From: Chloroflexota bacterium
GTDB lineage: Bacteria > Chloroflexota > UBA6077 > FW602-bin22 > JACPRP01
NCBI GenBank assembly: GCA_016189905.1
Contig: JACPRP010000007.1
Location: 1-64,000, forward strand
DNA length: 64,000 bases
Direction of reading: 5' to 3'
A model generated the notes under the pieces. That model was not told where the DNA came from. It made no database searches and saw only the letters and a list, made by a program, of their open reading frames with translations. Positions 25,299-34,051 of the stretch are shown one piece after another; position 1 is the stretch's first letter, and each line of letters opens with the position of its first letter. A program made the translations under genes and the position numbers.

Positions 25299-26078
25299 TT
25301 GATCATCGACACACACGCGCATCTCGACCAGCCTGAGTTCGAAAACGATGTCGATGAGGTCATCCGCCGAGCCCAGGAGGTCGGGGTCGAGGCGATCGTT
25401 TCGATAGGGTTAGACGTCGCGTCGAGTAGATCGACTATCGCGCTCGCCGAAAGGTACGAAATCGTCTGGGCCACGGTGGGCGTTCATCCGCACTACGCGG
25501 CCACTTTCGACGAGGCCACGATGGACGAATTGCGCTCGCTGGCCAGACATTCGAAGGTAGTAGCCATCGGCGAAACCGGTCTCGATTATTACAGGATGAG
25601 AGCGCCCAGAGACGCGCAGATCAAGGCTTTCGAAGGCCAGTTGACCCTGGCGAAGGAATTGGGCATCCCGGTCATCGTACACGACCGGGATGCCCACGAC
25701 GATGCCGTCGCCATACTGAGAAAATCGTCCTTGCCCCCACCTGAAGAAGGGGGATTCGCCGGCGTGCTGCATTGCTTCTCTGGCGACGTCCAGATGGCCT
25801 TTGAGGGGATCTCTCGCGGTTTTGCCATCTCGATCGCCGGGCCCGTGACATACCCAAAGGCCGAGCGGCTTGCGGACGTGGTGCGCAGCGTTCCGGTTTC
25901 GGCGCTGGTCGTGGAGACGGACTCACCGTTCCTTACACCCCAGCGTTTTCGAGGCAGGAGGAACGAGCCAGCTTACGTCCGATTTGTCGTCGAGCAGATA
26001 GCGCAACTGTGCTCCGAGCCGGTGGAGGCCATCGCGTTCGCGACCAGTGATAACGCCAGGCGCCTGTTCCGATTTTGA
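25299..26078 (+). CDS. tatD: TatD family metal-dependent DNase
   Basis: A TIM-barrel metallohydrolase of 259 residues. Ligands are seen in order: DTHAHLD, GETGLDYYR, 'VIVHDRDAHDD', LHCFSG and 'VETDSPFLTP'. TatD proteins have 3'-5' exonuclease activity on DNA. It starts at TTG 25299, 9 bp after metG. Confidence 0.92.
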   Translation: MIIDTHAHLDQPEFENDVDEVIRRAQEVGVEAIVSIGLDVASSRSTIALAERYEIVWATVGVHPHYAATFDEATMDELRSLARHSKVVAIGETGLDYYRMRAPRDAQIKAFEGQLTLAKELGIPVIVHDRDAHDDAVAILRKSSLPPPEEGGFAGVLHCFSGDVQMAFEGISRGFAISIAGPVTYPKAERLADVVRSVPVSALVVETDSPFLTPQRFRGRRNEPAYVRFVVEQIAQLCSEPVEAIAFATSDNARRLFRF

Positions 26079-26097
26079 GGCAAATACAAATTCCCGG

Positions 26098-26121
26098 CCT
26101 GACCCAACTGACCGGGTCAGG
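26098..26121 (+). terminator. Hairpin after tatD
   Basis: CCTGACCC 26098-26105 pairs with GGGTCAGG 26114-26121 around an 8-nt loop. A T-tract is lacking, so termination is possible but unproven. The next gene starts 15 bp later. Confidence 0.35.
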
Positions 26122-26136
26122 TAGAGAGAGGATAAG

Positions 26137-27114
26137 TTGCCAGTAGCATCGATCTTTAGCACCGTTCAAGAGGATCTTGAAAAAGTAGAGGCGAAGCTGC
26201 AAAGCATCGCCGATGTCGAATACCCTGTGCTCTCGGCGCTGCTGCGCCACATCTTGAACACTGGCGGCAAGCGTCTTCGCCCTGCCCTTGCATTACTTTC
26301 GGCCAAGTTCCACTGTTACGATCTCGAGACGCTCATCCCACTCGCTTCGGCGCTGGAGCTCTTGCACACGGCCACACTGGTGCATGACGACATCATCGAT
26401 AACGCCACCACCAGACGTGGCGCCTCAACCCTGAATACCATAGTGGATGGCAGATCGACGATATTGATCGGCGACTACCTTTTCGCCAGGTCTGCTGCTT
26501 TCGCGGCAGAAAGCGATAACCTCCGAGTTATGAAGATTTTCGCCAGGACGCTCACCAAGATCTGCGACGGTGAGCTCCGGAACATGCTCGGCAGCGACGA
26601 TCTGGACCACACGCGCCGCGAGTATTATCGGAAGATCGAGAGCAAGACGGCGGCCTTGTTTGTGGCCGCTGTCGAGTCTGGCTCCGTTCTGAGTAACGCG
26701 CCCGAAAACGAGATACAGGCCCTCGTCTCCTACGGCCACAGCGTGGGCACGGCTTTTCAGATCGTAGACGATATTCTGGATTTCGTCGGCGACGAGCGCA
26801 AGATGGGGAAACCGGTCGGTAGCGACCTGCGGCAAGGCACCGTGACCCTACCGGCAATCTATCTCCTGGAGAGTCGGCCCAACGACGTCGAGCTGCGCAG
26901 GCTGATGCGCCACCACGGCGATTTCCCCGATCGGGAGGAGGGTATCAAGCGGCTGATCGAAACGATCGCCAATTCGTCCGCCATCGCCTCCGCGCGGAAC
27001 GAAGCGCTAGACTTCGTCCAGCAAGCCAAGAAAGCGTTGTTCGTCCTTCCAGATAACAAGTATCGCCGCGCCCTCGCCGATCTCGCCGACTACGTTATCG
27101 AGAGAAGCAGCTAA
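26137..27114 (+). CDS. Polyprenyl diphosphate synthase
   Basis: A long-chain trans-isoprenyl diphosphate synthase (325 residues) for quinone side chains or another long-chain isoprenoid. The first Asp-rich motif is 'LVHDDIIDNATTRRG' and the second 'QIVDDILDFVGDE'. The GGKRLRPAL substrate motif is near residue 45. The TTG start at 26137 has GAGAGGATAAG upstream. Product chain length cannot be told reliably by eye. It lies between tatD and the wall genes femAB and murE. Confidence 0.92.
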   Translation: MPVASIFSTVQEDLEKVEAKLQSIADVEYPVLSALLRHILNTGGKRLRPALALLSAKFHCYDLETLIPLASALELLHTATLVHDDIIDNATTRRGASTLNTIVDGRSTILIGDYLFARSAAFAAESDNLRVMKIFARTLTKICDGELRNMLGSDDLDHTRREYYRKIESKTAALFVAAVESGSVLSNAPENEIQALVSYGHSVGTAFQIVDDILDFVGDERKMGKPVGSDLRQGTVTLPAIYLLESRPNDVELRRLMRHHGDFPDREEGIKRLIETIANSSAIASARNEALDFVQQAKKALFVLPDNKYRRALADLADYVIERSS

Positions 27115-27153
27115 GAACCACGCTGACGGCTTTCCCACGGTTCGATATTATGC

Positions 27154-27159
27154 TATAAT
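27154..27159 (+). promoter_or_regulatory. -10 element upstream of femAB-murE
   Basis: A perfect TATAAT lies 31 bp before the GTG at 27191. The hexamer 17 bp upstream (TTTCCC) is a weak -35. Confidence 0.4.
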
Positions 27160-27190
27160 AAGCTTCGATCAGTTCGCCTGCGGTGGAGGG

Positions 27191-28456
27191 GTGGCAGTGG
27201 AGACGCGACTGTTTAACGATCGAGACTCGTGGAACTTGTGGGTGGCGGAGACCCCTGCCGGCAACATCCTGCAATCCTATGAATGGGGTGAGCTCAAAGC
27301 GTCGTTCGGCTGGAAGGTCCTCAGGATCGGCATCAGCGACGAGCGCGGAATCTGCGGCGGCGCGCAGGTACTATTGCGTCGCCTGCCCATCGGGACCATC
27401 GCCTATTGCCCCCGAGGCCCTATCGTCCGCCACGACGACGACAGCCTGGTTCCGAAGCTATTCGAGGCGCTGCACAGAATTGTGCGCGACGAGGGCGCTA
27501 GCTTCCTCAAAGTCGAGCCTCCGGTGATCGATTCCGAAAACTTCGAGCGCACGCTGCGGCGCCTGGGATTTCGCCAGAGCGAGGAGATTCAGCCCCGCAG
27601 CACGATAATCGTCGATCTGACGCCAGACCTGGAAACGATCAAGGCCCGTCTCAATATTAAGACACGTTACAACATCGGCCTCGCCAGCAGGCGCAATGTC
27701 AAGATACTCGAGGGGCGCGACGACGACATCGCACTTTTCTATAGCTTGCTGCGGCGAACGAGCGAGCGAAGTGATTTTCTCATTCATTCGAAGGACTACT
27801 ATGAGAGGGTCTGGCAGCACCTGAGGCCCAAGGGGATGGCACATCTATTGCTGGCATCGTGCGATGGCGAGATAGTGGCGGGGACGATGTTGTTCTTCAT
27901 CGGCTCGCACGCCTACTATATGTATGGTGCGTCCAGTGGCAAGTGTCGCAACCTCAAGCCGAGCGATCTGCTGCAGTGGGAATCGATCAAGTGGGCGAAG
28001 TCGGTGGGCTGCACTTCCTACGATATGTGGGGCATCCCCGATGAGGTAGGGAAGCTACCTGGCGACGAAGGCGAGAGCCACCTAAATGGCAATGGCCACA
28101 ATGGTAACAGAGCCGAGGGAAATGCACCCCGAGGAGACAGCATCCTCAAGATCGACAGGAACGGCCACAACGGATACAACGGCGGCAACGCCAACGGAAA
28201 CGGCCAGGATAGAGGCAAGGACGACGGGAAAGGATATAACCGTGGCAGCATCGACAGCAACGGTCAGGCCGCGTCCTCGCCACTCTGGGGAGTGTACCTT
28301 TTTAAGCGTGGATTCGGTGGTCAGGTCGTCCGATACGCGGGCGCGTTTGATTACGTCTACTCACCGGCACAGTACTGGCTGTGGACGAAGGCGCTTCCCT
28401 TCCAAAGGCAGCTTTTCGGCAAGTTCAAGAAGCATCAATCTTCCAAGGCGAGCTAG
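27191..28456 (+). CDS. FemAB-like aminoacyltransferase with Asn/Gly-rich insertion
   Basis: FemAB-family GNAT-fold enzymes transfer amino acids from aminoacyl-tRNA to the peptidoglycan stem peptide. The 421-residue protein has the family pattern: an N-terminal half with 'GNILQSYEWGELKASFGW', a C-terminal half with 'YMYGASSGKCRNLKPSDLLQWESIKWAKSVGCTSYDMWGIPDE', and the end 'FKRGFGGQVVRYAGAFDYV'. Between these last two blocks lies an insertion of about 70 residues rich in N, G, D, R and H. It is encoded by near-repetitive codons (AATGGCAATGGCCAC type) and is probably disordered. The GTG start is at 27191 or 27197. It is followed 12 bp later by murE, so both act on the stem peptide. Confidence 0.85.
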   Translation: MAVETRLFNDRDSWNLWVAETPAGNILQSYEWGELKASFGWKVLRIGISDERGICGGAQVLLRRLPIGTIAYCPRGPIVRHDDDSLVPKLFEALHRIVRDEGASFLKVEPPVIDSENFERTLRRLGFRQSEEIQPRSTIIVDLTPDLETIKARLNIKTRYNIGLASRRNVKILEGRDDDIALFYSLLRRTSERSDFLIHSKDYYERVWQHLRPKGMAHLLLASCDGEIVAGTMLFFIGSHAYYMYGASSGKCRNLKPSDLLQWESIKWAKSVGCTSYDMWGIPDEVGKLPGDEGESHLNGNGHNGNRAEGNAPRGDSILKIDRNGHNGYNGGNANGNGQDRGKDDGKGYNRGSIDSNGQAASSPLWGVYLFKRGFGGQVVRYAGAFDYVYSPAQYWLWTKALPFQRQLFGKFKKHQSSKAS

Positions 28457-28468
28457 CGTGGAGGAAAC

Positions 28469-29962
28469 GTGAAGCTTGGCGAGCTTTTGAGCGCCATCGA
28501 CCAAAAAGAGGTCTGGGGCGCGACCGATATCGATATTCAGGAAATCGTTTTCGACTCCCGGCAGGCCAAGCCGGGGGCTCTGTTTATCGCCATACCCGGC
28601 ACACAGAGGGATGGGCACCTGTTCGTCTCCGACGCGATCGCAAGAGGGGCTGCGGCTGTGCTCGTCGAGCGGAAGCTCGCGCTATCGCCTGACGTGACCC
28701 AGGTCGTGGTTCCGGAGGCGCGCAAAGCCCTGGCCCTCGTGTCCGCGGCCTTTTACGGCTTTCCCGGCAGGAAGCTGCGGGTGATCGGAGTGACCGGCAC
28801 CGATGGGAAGACGACCACGTGTACGCTCATTGGCTCCATCCTCGAAGCCGCCGGGCGCAGGACCGGTCTGATCACCACGGTCAATGCCAGGGTAGGCAAC
28901 CGTTTGATCGATACCGGATTCCATACCACGACACCCGACCCGCCGGACGTGCAAAGATATCTCGCTGAAATGGTTGCCGACGGGGCTGAATACGTCGTAC
29001 TGGAAACCACTTCTCACGGACTGGCTCAGCATCGCACGCTTGGCGCAGAATACGACGTCGCCGTGATCACCAACGTCACCCACGAGCACCTTGATTATCA
29101 CCGCACTTATGACGAGTACCTCGCCGCCAAGGGAAGGTTGTTCGAGCAACTGGCGACCTCGACGCGCAAGCCGAGCACGCCAAAGGTCAGCGTGACCAAT
29201 ATCGACGACGCTTCGTACAGGTACCTGAAGCAGTTTCCCGCCGACGTGAAGCTGACCTACGGGATTTGTAGTCCAGCCGACGTCACGGCCGAAGGCATAT
29301 CGTTGAGCGGCAAGGGAATCCACTTCACGGCGGTCACGCCGCAAGGCCGGTTCGAGGCTCAAAGCTCACTCCTGGGAACGTTCAACGTCTATAACATACT
29401 GGCGGCCATCGCCGTCGGCGTGTCACAAGGATTCTCGTTCTCAGATATCCAGATGGGAATCCAGGCGGTGAAGGGCATCGCTGGGCGAATGGAAAGCATA
29501 GATTGCGGCCAGGATTTCTCTGTGATCGTCGATTTCGCGCACACCCCCGGCAGCCTGGAGCACGTGCTGGAGCTGGCCAGGACACTGACGGACAGACGTG
29601 TCATCGTGGTCTTCGGCTGCGCCGGGCTCCGTGACAGGGAGAAGCGACCATTGATGGGGGAGGTGGCCGGGCGGCTGGCTGATGTCACGGTCGTCACGGC
29701 CGAGGACCCGCGCACGGAGAGGCTGGAGGCGATCATAGATCAAATTGCGTCGGGCCTGGAAAAGGCGGGCCGCCGCGAGGGGATAGACTATTTCAAGATC
29801 GGCGATCGAGCACAGGCTATCGAGTTTGGGGTGAGCACCGCGCAGACAGGCGACCTGGTAATCATAACTGGCAAGGGGCACGAGAGATCGATGTGCTTCG
29901 GCGAGACCGAATACCCTTGGAGCGACCAGGACGCTGCGAGGAAAGCACTCGGCTGCAAGTGA
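28469..29962 (+). CDS. murE: UDP-MurNAc-tripeptide synthetase MurE
   Basis: MurE adds the third amino acid to UDP-MurNAc-L-Ala-D-Glu in the cytoplasm. The 497-residue protein has the P-loop GVTGTDGKTTT, the 'NVTHEHLDYHRTYDEYLAAKGRLF' Mur-ligase block, and a C-terminal domain with 'GCAGLRDREKRPLMG'. The specificity loop reads T-A-E-D-P-R-T-E, where mDAP enzymes have DNPR. The Arg is kept, so mDAP is possible, but the Asp-Asn change leaves the substrate open. GTG start 28469 has GGAGG upstream. Confidence 0.93.
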   Translation: MKLGELLSAIDQKEVWGATDIDIQEIVFDSRQAKPGALFIAIPGTQRDGHLFVSDAIARGAAAVLVERKLALSPDVTQVVVPEARKALALVSAAFYGFPGRKLRVIGVTGTDGKTTTCTLIGSILEAAGRRTGLITTVNARVGNRLIDTGFHTTTPDPPDVQRYLAEMVADGAEYVVLETTSHGLAQHRTLGAEYDVAVITNVTHEHLDYHRTYDEYLAAKGRLFEQLATSTRKPSTPKVSVTNIDDASYRYLKQFPADVKLTYGICSPADVTAEGISLSGKGIHFTAVTPQGRFEAQSSLLGTFNVYNILAAIAVGVSQGFSFSDIQMGIQAVKGIAGRMESIDCGQDFSVIVDFAHTPGSLEHVLELARTLTDRRVIVVFGCAGLRDREKRPLMGEVAGRLADVTVVTAEDPRTERLEAIIDQIASGLEKAGRREGIDYFKIGDRAQAIEFGVSTAQTGDLVIITGKGHERSMCFGETEYPWSDQDAARKALGCK

Positions 29963-29980
29963 TTTTGACGAGGGAGTATT

Positions 29981-31084
29981 ATGAAGGTCTCGTTTCCCCA
30001 CATGGGGCAGGTCTGGGTCGCATTGAAGACCTTATTCGATAAGAACGGGGTGGAGTGCATCGTGCCCCCGAAGTGCAGCAAGCGAACGCTTTCGCTGGGC
30101 ACGCAATACTCTCCAGGCTGGGTTTGCATGCCCTATAAGACCATCCTGGGCAACTATCTGGAGGCGCTCGAGCTTGGTGCGGATACGCTGATCGGCGTCG
30201 CTGGACCAGGTCTTTGCCGTCTCGGCTATTACGCGAAGGTACACGAGCAGATCCTGCGGGAGCTTGGCTACGACTTCAAGATGTATACCTTCGACTGGCA
30301 GGAAAAACAGATCGTGGGGCTCGCCACGTTCATCAAGACACTCCTGCAGGAGAACTCCTGGCGCAAGATCGCCGGAGACATCAAGTTCGGGCTCACACAG
30401 CTTTTCTATCTCGACGACATCGAGCGATACACCCACGTCATCCGGCCAAGGGAGAAAGAGCAGGGCGCGACGAGCAAGATATGGAGCACAGTCGGCGATC
30501 GCATCTGCGCGGCCCACGATCCAAAGACCTTGAAGAACACTAAGAAGCAGATAATGGATGAGCTTAACGCCATCGAACAGATTCCCGGCATTCGCCCGCT
30601 GCGTGTGGGCCTGCTCGGCGAGTTCTTCGTGGCTACCGAGCCTTTCATCAATATGGATATGGAAGAAGAGATGGGCAAGATGCACGTGGAGGTCACCCGC
30701 TCCGCCTACGTCAGCGACTGGGCCAAGGTGTGGCTGTTCATCGAAGCGTTGGGGCTCGGCCACGGTGAAAAAGTCAAGAAGGCGGCCCGTCCTTATCTCA
30801 CGCGCGACGTGAGCGGCGACGCGATACAGTCGCTTGGTGAGACCGCGCTGCACGCCCAGGAAGGCTTCGACGGCATCGTGCATATCCAGCCCTTCACCTG
30901 CATGCCCGAGATAATCGCGCAAAACCTGCTGCCTCAGGTGAGCCGTGACCACGATATCCCGGTTATGAGCATCATCCTCGACGAGCAAATGGGCAAAGCA
31001 GGCCTGGTCACACGCCTCGAAGCGTTCGTCGATCTGATGAACCGGCGGCGAATGACGAAGGAACGAGGGAAGAAGGTATCGTGA
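29981..31084 (+). CDS. DUF2229-like acyl-CoA dehydratase activase-related protein
   Basis: A 367-residue protein related to the HgdB/DUF2229 part of 2-hydroxyacyl-CoA dehydratase/benzoyl-CoA reductase activases. Conserved Cys lie in 'PPKCSKRT', 'PGWVCMPYK', 'GPGLCRLGYY' and 'QPFTCMPE', suggesting an iron-sulfur cluster. The C-terminal 'SIILDEQMGKAGLVTRLEAF' is typical. The ASKHA-type activase half is not in the window. It lies 18 bp after murE but is functionally unrelated to it. An enoyl-CoA hydratase follows, hinting at a CoA-ester pathway. Confidence 0.75.
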   Translation: MKVSFPHMGQVWVALKTLFDKNGVECIVPPKCSKRTLSLGTQYSPGWVCMPYKTILGNYLEALELGADTLIGVAGPGLCRLGYYAKVHEQILRELGYDFKMYTFDWQEKQIVGLATFIKTLLQENSWRKIAGDIKFGLTQLFYLDDIERYTHVIRPREKEQGATSKIWSTVGDRICAAHDPKTLKNTKKQIMDELNAIEQIPGIRPLRVGLLGEFFVATEPFINMDMEEEMGKMHVEVTRSAYVSDWAKVWLFIEALGLGHGEKVKKAARPYLTRDVSGDAIQSLGETALHAQEGFDGIVHIQPFTCMPEIIAQNLLPQVSRDHDIPVMSIILDEQMGKAGLVTRLEAFVDLMNRRRMTKERGKKVS

Positions 31085-31196
31085 AACTTCGAGTTCCTTA
31101 AGTCCGTTCGAGACAGATTTACTACGATATACCACCTGAAATCGTACCTGGCTCAATGGGCCAACACCAGAAGACGCTTTGCCGGTTCCCGGTTCA

Positions 31197-31225
31197 TTGA
31201 CAATCGGCAGGCCCTTTGGTAAGCT
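31197..31225 (+). promoter_or_regulatory. Candidate promoter for the enoyl-CoA hydratase
   Basis: TTGACA at 31197-31202, a 17-bp spacer and TAAGCT at 31220-31225. The -35 is perfect and the -10 weak. The gene starts 53 bp downstream. Confidence 0.4.
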
Positions 31226-31278
31226 AGAGGCGGCTGCAGCATGACTGGCTGCCTTCGCAGATTCTTCAGGAGGGAAAC

Positions 31279-32049
31279 GTGAGCTTCGAAAACATCCTAT
31301 ATGACAAGGGCAATGCCGTCGCCCGCATAATCATCAACAGGCCACCGTATAACGTTCTCGATATCAAGACGACCTCGGAAATGAACGTCGCGTTCGACGA
31401 CGCCAGCGGCGATAACGCGGTCAAGGCGATCGTCGTCACCGCGTCGGGCAACAAGGCTTTCTCGGCCGGCGTCGACGTTAGGGACCACTCGCCAGACAAG
31501 ATGGACGATATGCTGGCGAACTTCGACAAGCTTTGCTACAACCTGTTGAGCAGCGAGAAGCCGACGATTGCCGTCGTGAACGGCGTAGCGCTCGGCGGGG
31601 GCTGCGAGGTGGCCATCTCCTGCGATATGGTGATCGCCTCCGAGAAGTCGCAGTTCGGCCAGCCAGAGATCAAGGTAGGGGTATATCCTTCGGTCGCCGT
31701 GGCCCTCTTTCCACGCATGGTCCCCTGGAAGATCGCGCTCGAGCTGCTGCTGACTGGCGATAACATCAGCGCGGCCGAGGCTAAGAGCATTGGTCTGGCA
31801 AACGTCGTCGTCCCCGAAGAGGAGCTGGACACGGCTGTCGAGAAGTTTCTGGCGCGGCTGACCGATAAGAGCCTGGCGATCCTTCGCGCAACCAAGCGGG
31901 CCTACCTGCGGTCCCTCGATCTTGGCGTCAAAGATTCGCTGGATACCCTCGAGGACGATTACAAGAACGACCTAATGAAGACCGAGGATGCCGTCGAAGG
32001 GATCAGCGCCTTCCTGGAGCGCCGCAAGCCGGTGTGGCGAGACAGGTAG
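31279..32049 (+). CDS. Enoyl-CoA hydratase/isomerase family protein
   Basis: A 256-residue crotonase-fold protein. The oxyanion-hole segments are 'FSAGVDVRDH' and 'NGVALGGGCEVAISCD'. The block 'QFGQPEIKVGVYPSVAVALFPRMV' resembles cyclohexa-1,5-diene-1-carbonyl-CoA hydratases and related enzymes more than fatty-acid oxidation hydratases. The GTG start has AGGAGG upstream. Its neighbour is a DUF2229-like protein; together they suggest anaerobic-type acyl-CoA chemistry, though the substrate is not proven. Confidence 0.82.
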   Translation: MSFENILYDKGNAVARIIINRPPYNVLDIKTTSEMNVAFDDASGDNAVKAIVVTASGNKAFSAGVDVRDHSPDKMDDMLANFDKLCYNLLSSEKPTIAVVNGVALGGGCEVAISCDMVIASEKSQFGQPEIKVGVYPSVAVALFPRMVPWKIALELLLTGDNISAAEAKSIGLANVVVPEEELDTAVEKFLARLTDKSLAILRATKRAYLRSLDLGVKDSLDTLEDDYKNDLMKTEDAVEGISAFLERRKPVWRDR

Positions 32050-32087
32050 CCTGACTTTAAGCAGCTATTACGGCGTTTTGCGCTATC

Positions 32088-32175
32088 GTTCGTCCAGCGA
32101 CCGAGCTGGTCCGCAAGGGCGAGTTTCAAACCCGCCCCTACCTTGCCTGACAAAGGTCATCGCAAACCGCTCTAG
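32088..32175. repeat. Second dispersed repeat type, copy 2
   Basis: Nearly identical to 23141-23230 (GCGACCGAGCTGGTCCGCAAG...CGCAAACCGCTCTAG), with a one-base-shorter hairpin. It starts 38 bp after the enoyl-CoA hydratase. Confidence 0.8.
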
Positions 32176-32396
32176 CACCGCAAGATCGGGGCTGGACGGA
32201 GGAGCTGTCAACGGATTCGGGGAGCGGATTGAACGGATTGAAGGGTCTGACCCACGTAGCGAGCGCCAACCTCGTGGCACAGATCATAAATGAGTGAACG
32301 GACTGAGCGGATTGAAAGGTCTATCCGTTCAGTCCGTTCCTTGAGTTAGTTGACCGCTCATTCTGCAGCCAGCTTTGACATCATTTTGAGATGATC
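32176..32396. other. Intergenic segment with GGATTGAA repeats
   Basis: No gene is seen. Two related blocks, GAGCGGATTGAACGGATTGAA near 32221 and GGACTGAGCGGATTGAAAGG near 32299, are imperfect direct repeats. The second is followed by its partial complement (CCGTTCAGTCCGTTCC), which could form a hairpin at the end of the cbiO transcript or the preceding gene. Confidence 0.45.
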
Positions 32397-33224
32397 TTAA
32401 TGGTGATCGTGCTCGTCGGCGTGTGAATGGCGGTGCGCGTGCTGAATTGGCCCGTGACGGTGGAGATGCTGGTGCAGGAGGTTGGCCCGAACCAGTAGAT
32501 CGACGTCGTCCAAGATCGTCTGCGCATCGCCCTCGGCGATGGGCCTTCGCTCTTCGTCGCCGAAGACGATTACCCTGCTGGCAATCGTGGGAACGATGTC
32601 GAGCTCGTGCGTCGTCGCAATAATGGTTTTTCCGAGCCGGCCGAGCCCGGCGATCAGGTCCACGAGCACAGCCTTGCTGCGCGGGTCGAGATTCGCCGTC
32701 GGCTCGTCCATCAGTAAGACCTCCGGATCGATGGCCAGCACGGTCGCTATCGCCACGCGCTTCTTCTCACCACCACTCAGCTCGAAAGGGGCGCGGCTCG
32801 CGAGGTCCTCAACGCCCATAACGGCCAGCGCCTCTTGCACCCGGCGTCGCACCTCGTCTGGCGTCCAACCCAACTGCAGCGGACCGAAGGCCACATCGTC
32901 CCAGACGGTCGCGGAGAAGAGCTGGACGTCGGAATCCTGGAAAACGAGACCCACGCGACGGTGGAACTGCTGGGCGCGAGCCGGATCGTCGGCAATCCCG
33001 GTGACATCCTCGCCGAAGGCTTCGATTCGCCCGCTTACCGGGCGATGAAGGCCATCGAGTATCTTCAGGAGCGTAGATTTGCCGCAGCCATTGGCCCCCA
33101 GAATGACCACTTGCTCCCCGCGCCGAATGGTCAGGTCTACGTCCCGCAAAGCCGGGCAACGCCCCAGATAGGTGTGCGACAGCTTCTCGATTCGGAAGAT
33201 AGGGGTCTCGGTATTCACATTCAT
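32397..33224 (-). CDS. cbiO: Cobalt/nickel ECF transporter ATPase CbiO
   Basis: The energy subunit of the Co/Ni importer. The 275-residue ABC ATPase has Walker A GANGCGKSTLL, the Q-loop in 'GLVFQDSDVQLFS', signature LSGGEKKRVAIA and Walker B LLMDEPT. The His-rich C-terminus (HLHRHGPIQHAHRHSHADEHDHH) may bind metal. It overlaps cbiQ by 4 bp and is last in the fur-cbiM-cbiQ-cbiO operon. Confidence 0.93.
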   Translation of the reverse strand: MNVNTETPIFRIEKLSHTYLGRCPALRDVDLTIRRGEQVVILGANGCGKSTLLKILDGLHRPVSGRIEAFGEDVTGIADDPARAQQFHRRVGLVFQDSDVQLFSATVWDDVAFGPLQLGWTPDEVRRRVQEALAVMGVEDLASRAPFELSGGEKKRVAIATVLAIDPEVLLMDEPTANLDPRSKAVLVDLIAGLGRLGKTIIATTHELDIVPTIASRVIVFGDEERRPIAEGDAQTILDDVDLLVRANLLHQHLHRHGPIQHAHRHSHADEHDHH

Positions 33225-34051
33225 GCCAGACCTCGATCCAAAAGCATTGTGCTGGCGACGAAGACGACGACGAGCCCGAGGAGAAGCCAGTCACGGTCAG
33301 CCATACGGAACTCCGCCAGGGTCTTGATCTCGCCGGTAAAGCCACGGGATACCATCGCCTGATAAACGTCCTCGCTCATCTTGAATGACTTGTTGACAAG
33401 GACGCCAGTCGTGCTCGCGATCCAACGGCGCTGTTCTCTTCCCTCGATCGGGCCCACCGTGCGGCTCGCGCGCGCGAGGAACAGCCCGTTGACCGCGTGC
33501 AACAACAGAAAGAGATACCGATACGTCATCCCGAAGACGACGATGAACGCATCCGGGACGTGGAGGATACGCAGCGACTTCAACAGATCCGTCCAGCGGG
33601 TGGTCAGCACCAGGAGGAGCCCCAGGGAGACCGAGGTGCCGGCCCTGACAACCAGCAGGATGGCGCTGGATAAGCCATTGTCGCTAACGGCAATTTGCAT
33701 GTCGCCTAACGTCCCGACGGTCAAAAGCGCGCGCCCGGGCATGGTAAACACCGTCGGCAAGGCCACAATCGCCGCGAAGAGCGGCATGCCAAGCCAGACC
33801 CCTTTGAGCAGCACCGAGGACGGGAGAAGGGAAAGCCGCGCAAACAGTAATGATACCAAGTACACCCCGATGACGACAACCAGGTGCCGTGCCGTGCTCG
33901 CGGCCAGAAGCAAAAGGATCACCATCGCCAGCTTCGCGCGAGGGTCGGTCCCCTGCAGCAATCCGGGGAATCGAGCGTGTTCAGCGCTAAATACTGTTCG
34001 CTCTACCGTCTGGGATATTCCAGATATCGTCTTAGGAATAAAACTACTCAA
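33221..34051 (-). CDS. cbiQ: Cobalt/nickel ECF transporter membrane subunit CbiQ
   Basis: The T-component that couples CbiM to CbiO. About 276 residues from TTG 34051, which overlaps the cbiM TGA in the sequence TTGA. The frame stays open further upstream, inside cbiM, but without homology. 'FPGLLQGTDPRAKLAMVILLLLAAST' and the 'LRILHVPDAFIVVFGMTYRYLFLLL' helix are CbiQ hallmarks. A 'SRTVGPIEGREQRRWIASTTGVLVNKS' cytoplasmic segment follows. Confidence 0.88.
   Translation of the reverse strand: MSSFIPKTISGISQTVERTVFSAEHARFPGLLQGTDPRAKLAMVILLLLAASTARHLVVVIGVYLVSLLFARLSLLPSSVLLKGVWLGMPLFAAIVALPTVFTMPGRALLTVGTLGDMQIAVSDNGLSSAILLVVRAGTSVSLGLLLVLTTRWTDLLKSLRILHVPDAFIVVFGMTYRYLFLLLHAVNGLFLARASRTVGPIEGREQRRWIASTTGVLVNKSFKMSEDVYQAMVSRGFTGEIKTLAEFRMADRDWLLLGLVVVFVASTMLLDRGLA

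Noticed and set aside
24057-25322. A 421-codon open frame on the minus strand
   Set aside because: It is the mirror of metG in a GC-rich region; metG has all catalytic motifs.
30032-31156. A 374-codon open frame on the minus strand
   Set aside because: Antisense to the DUF2229-like gene, which has conserved Cys motifs; the antisense product shows none.
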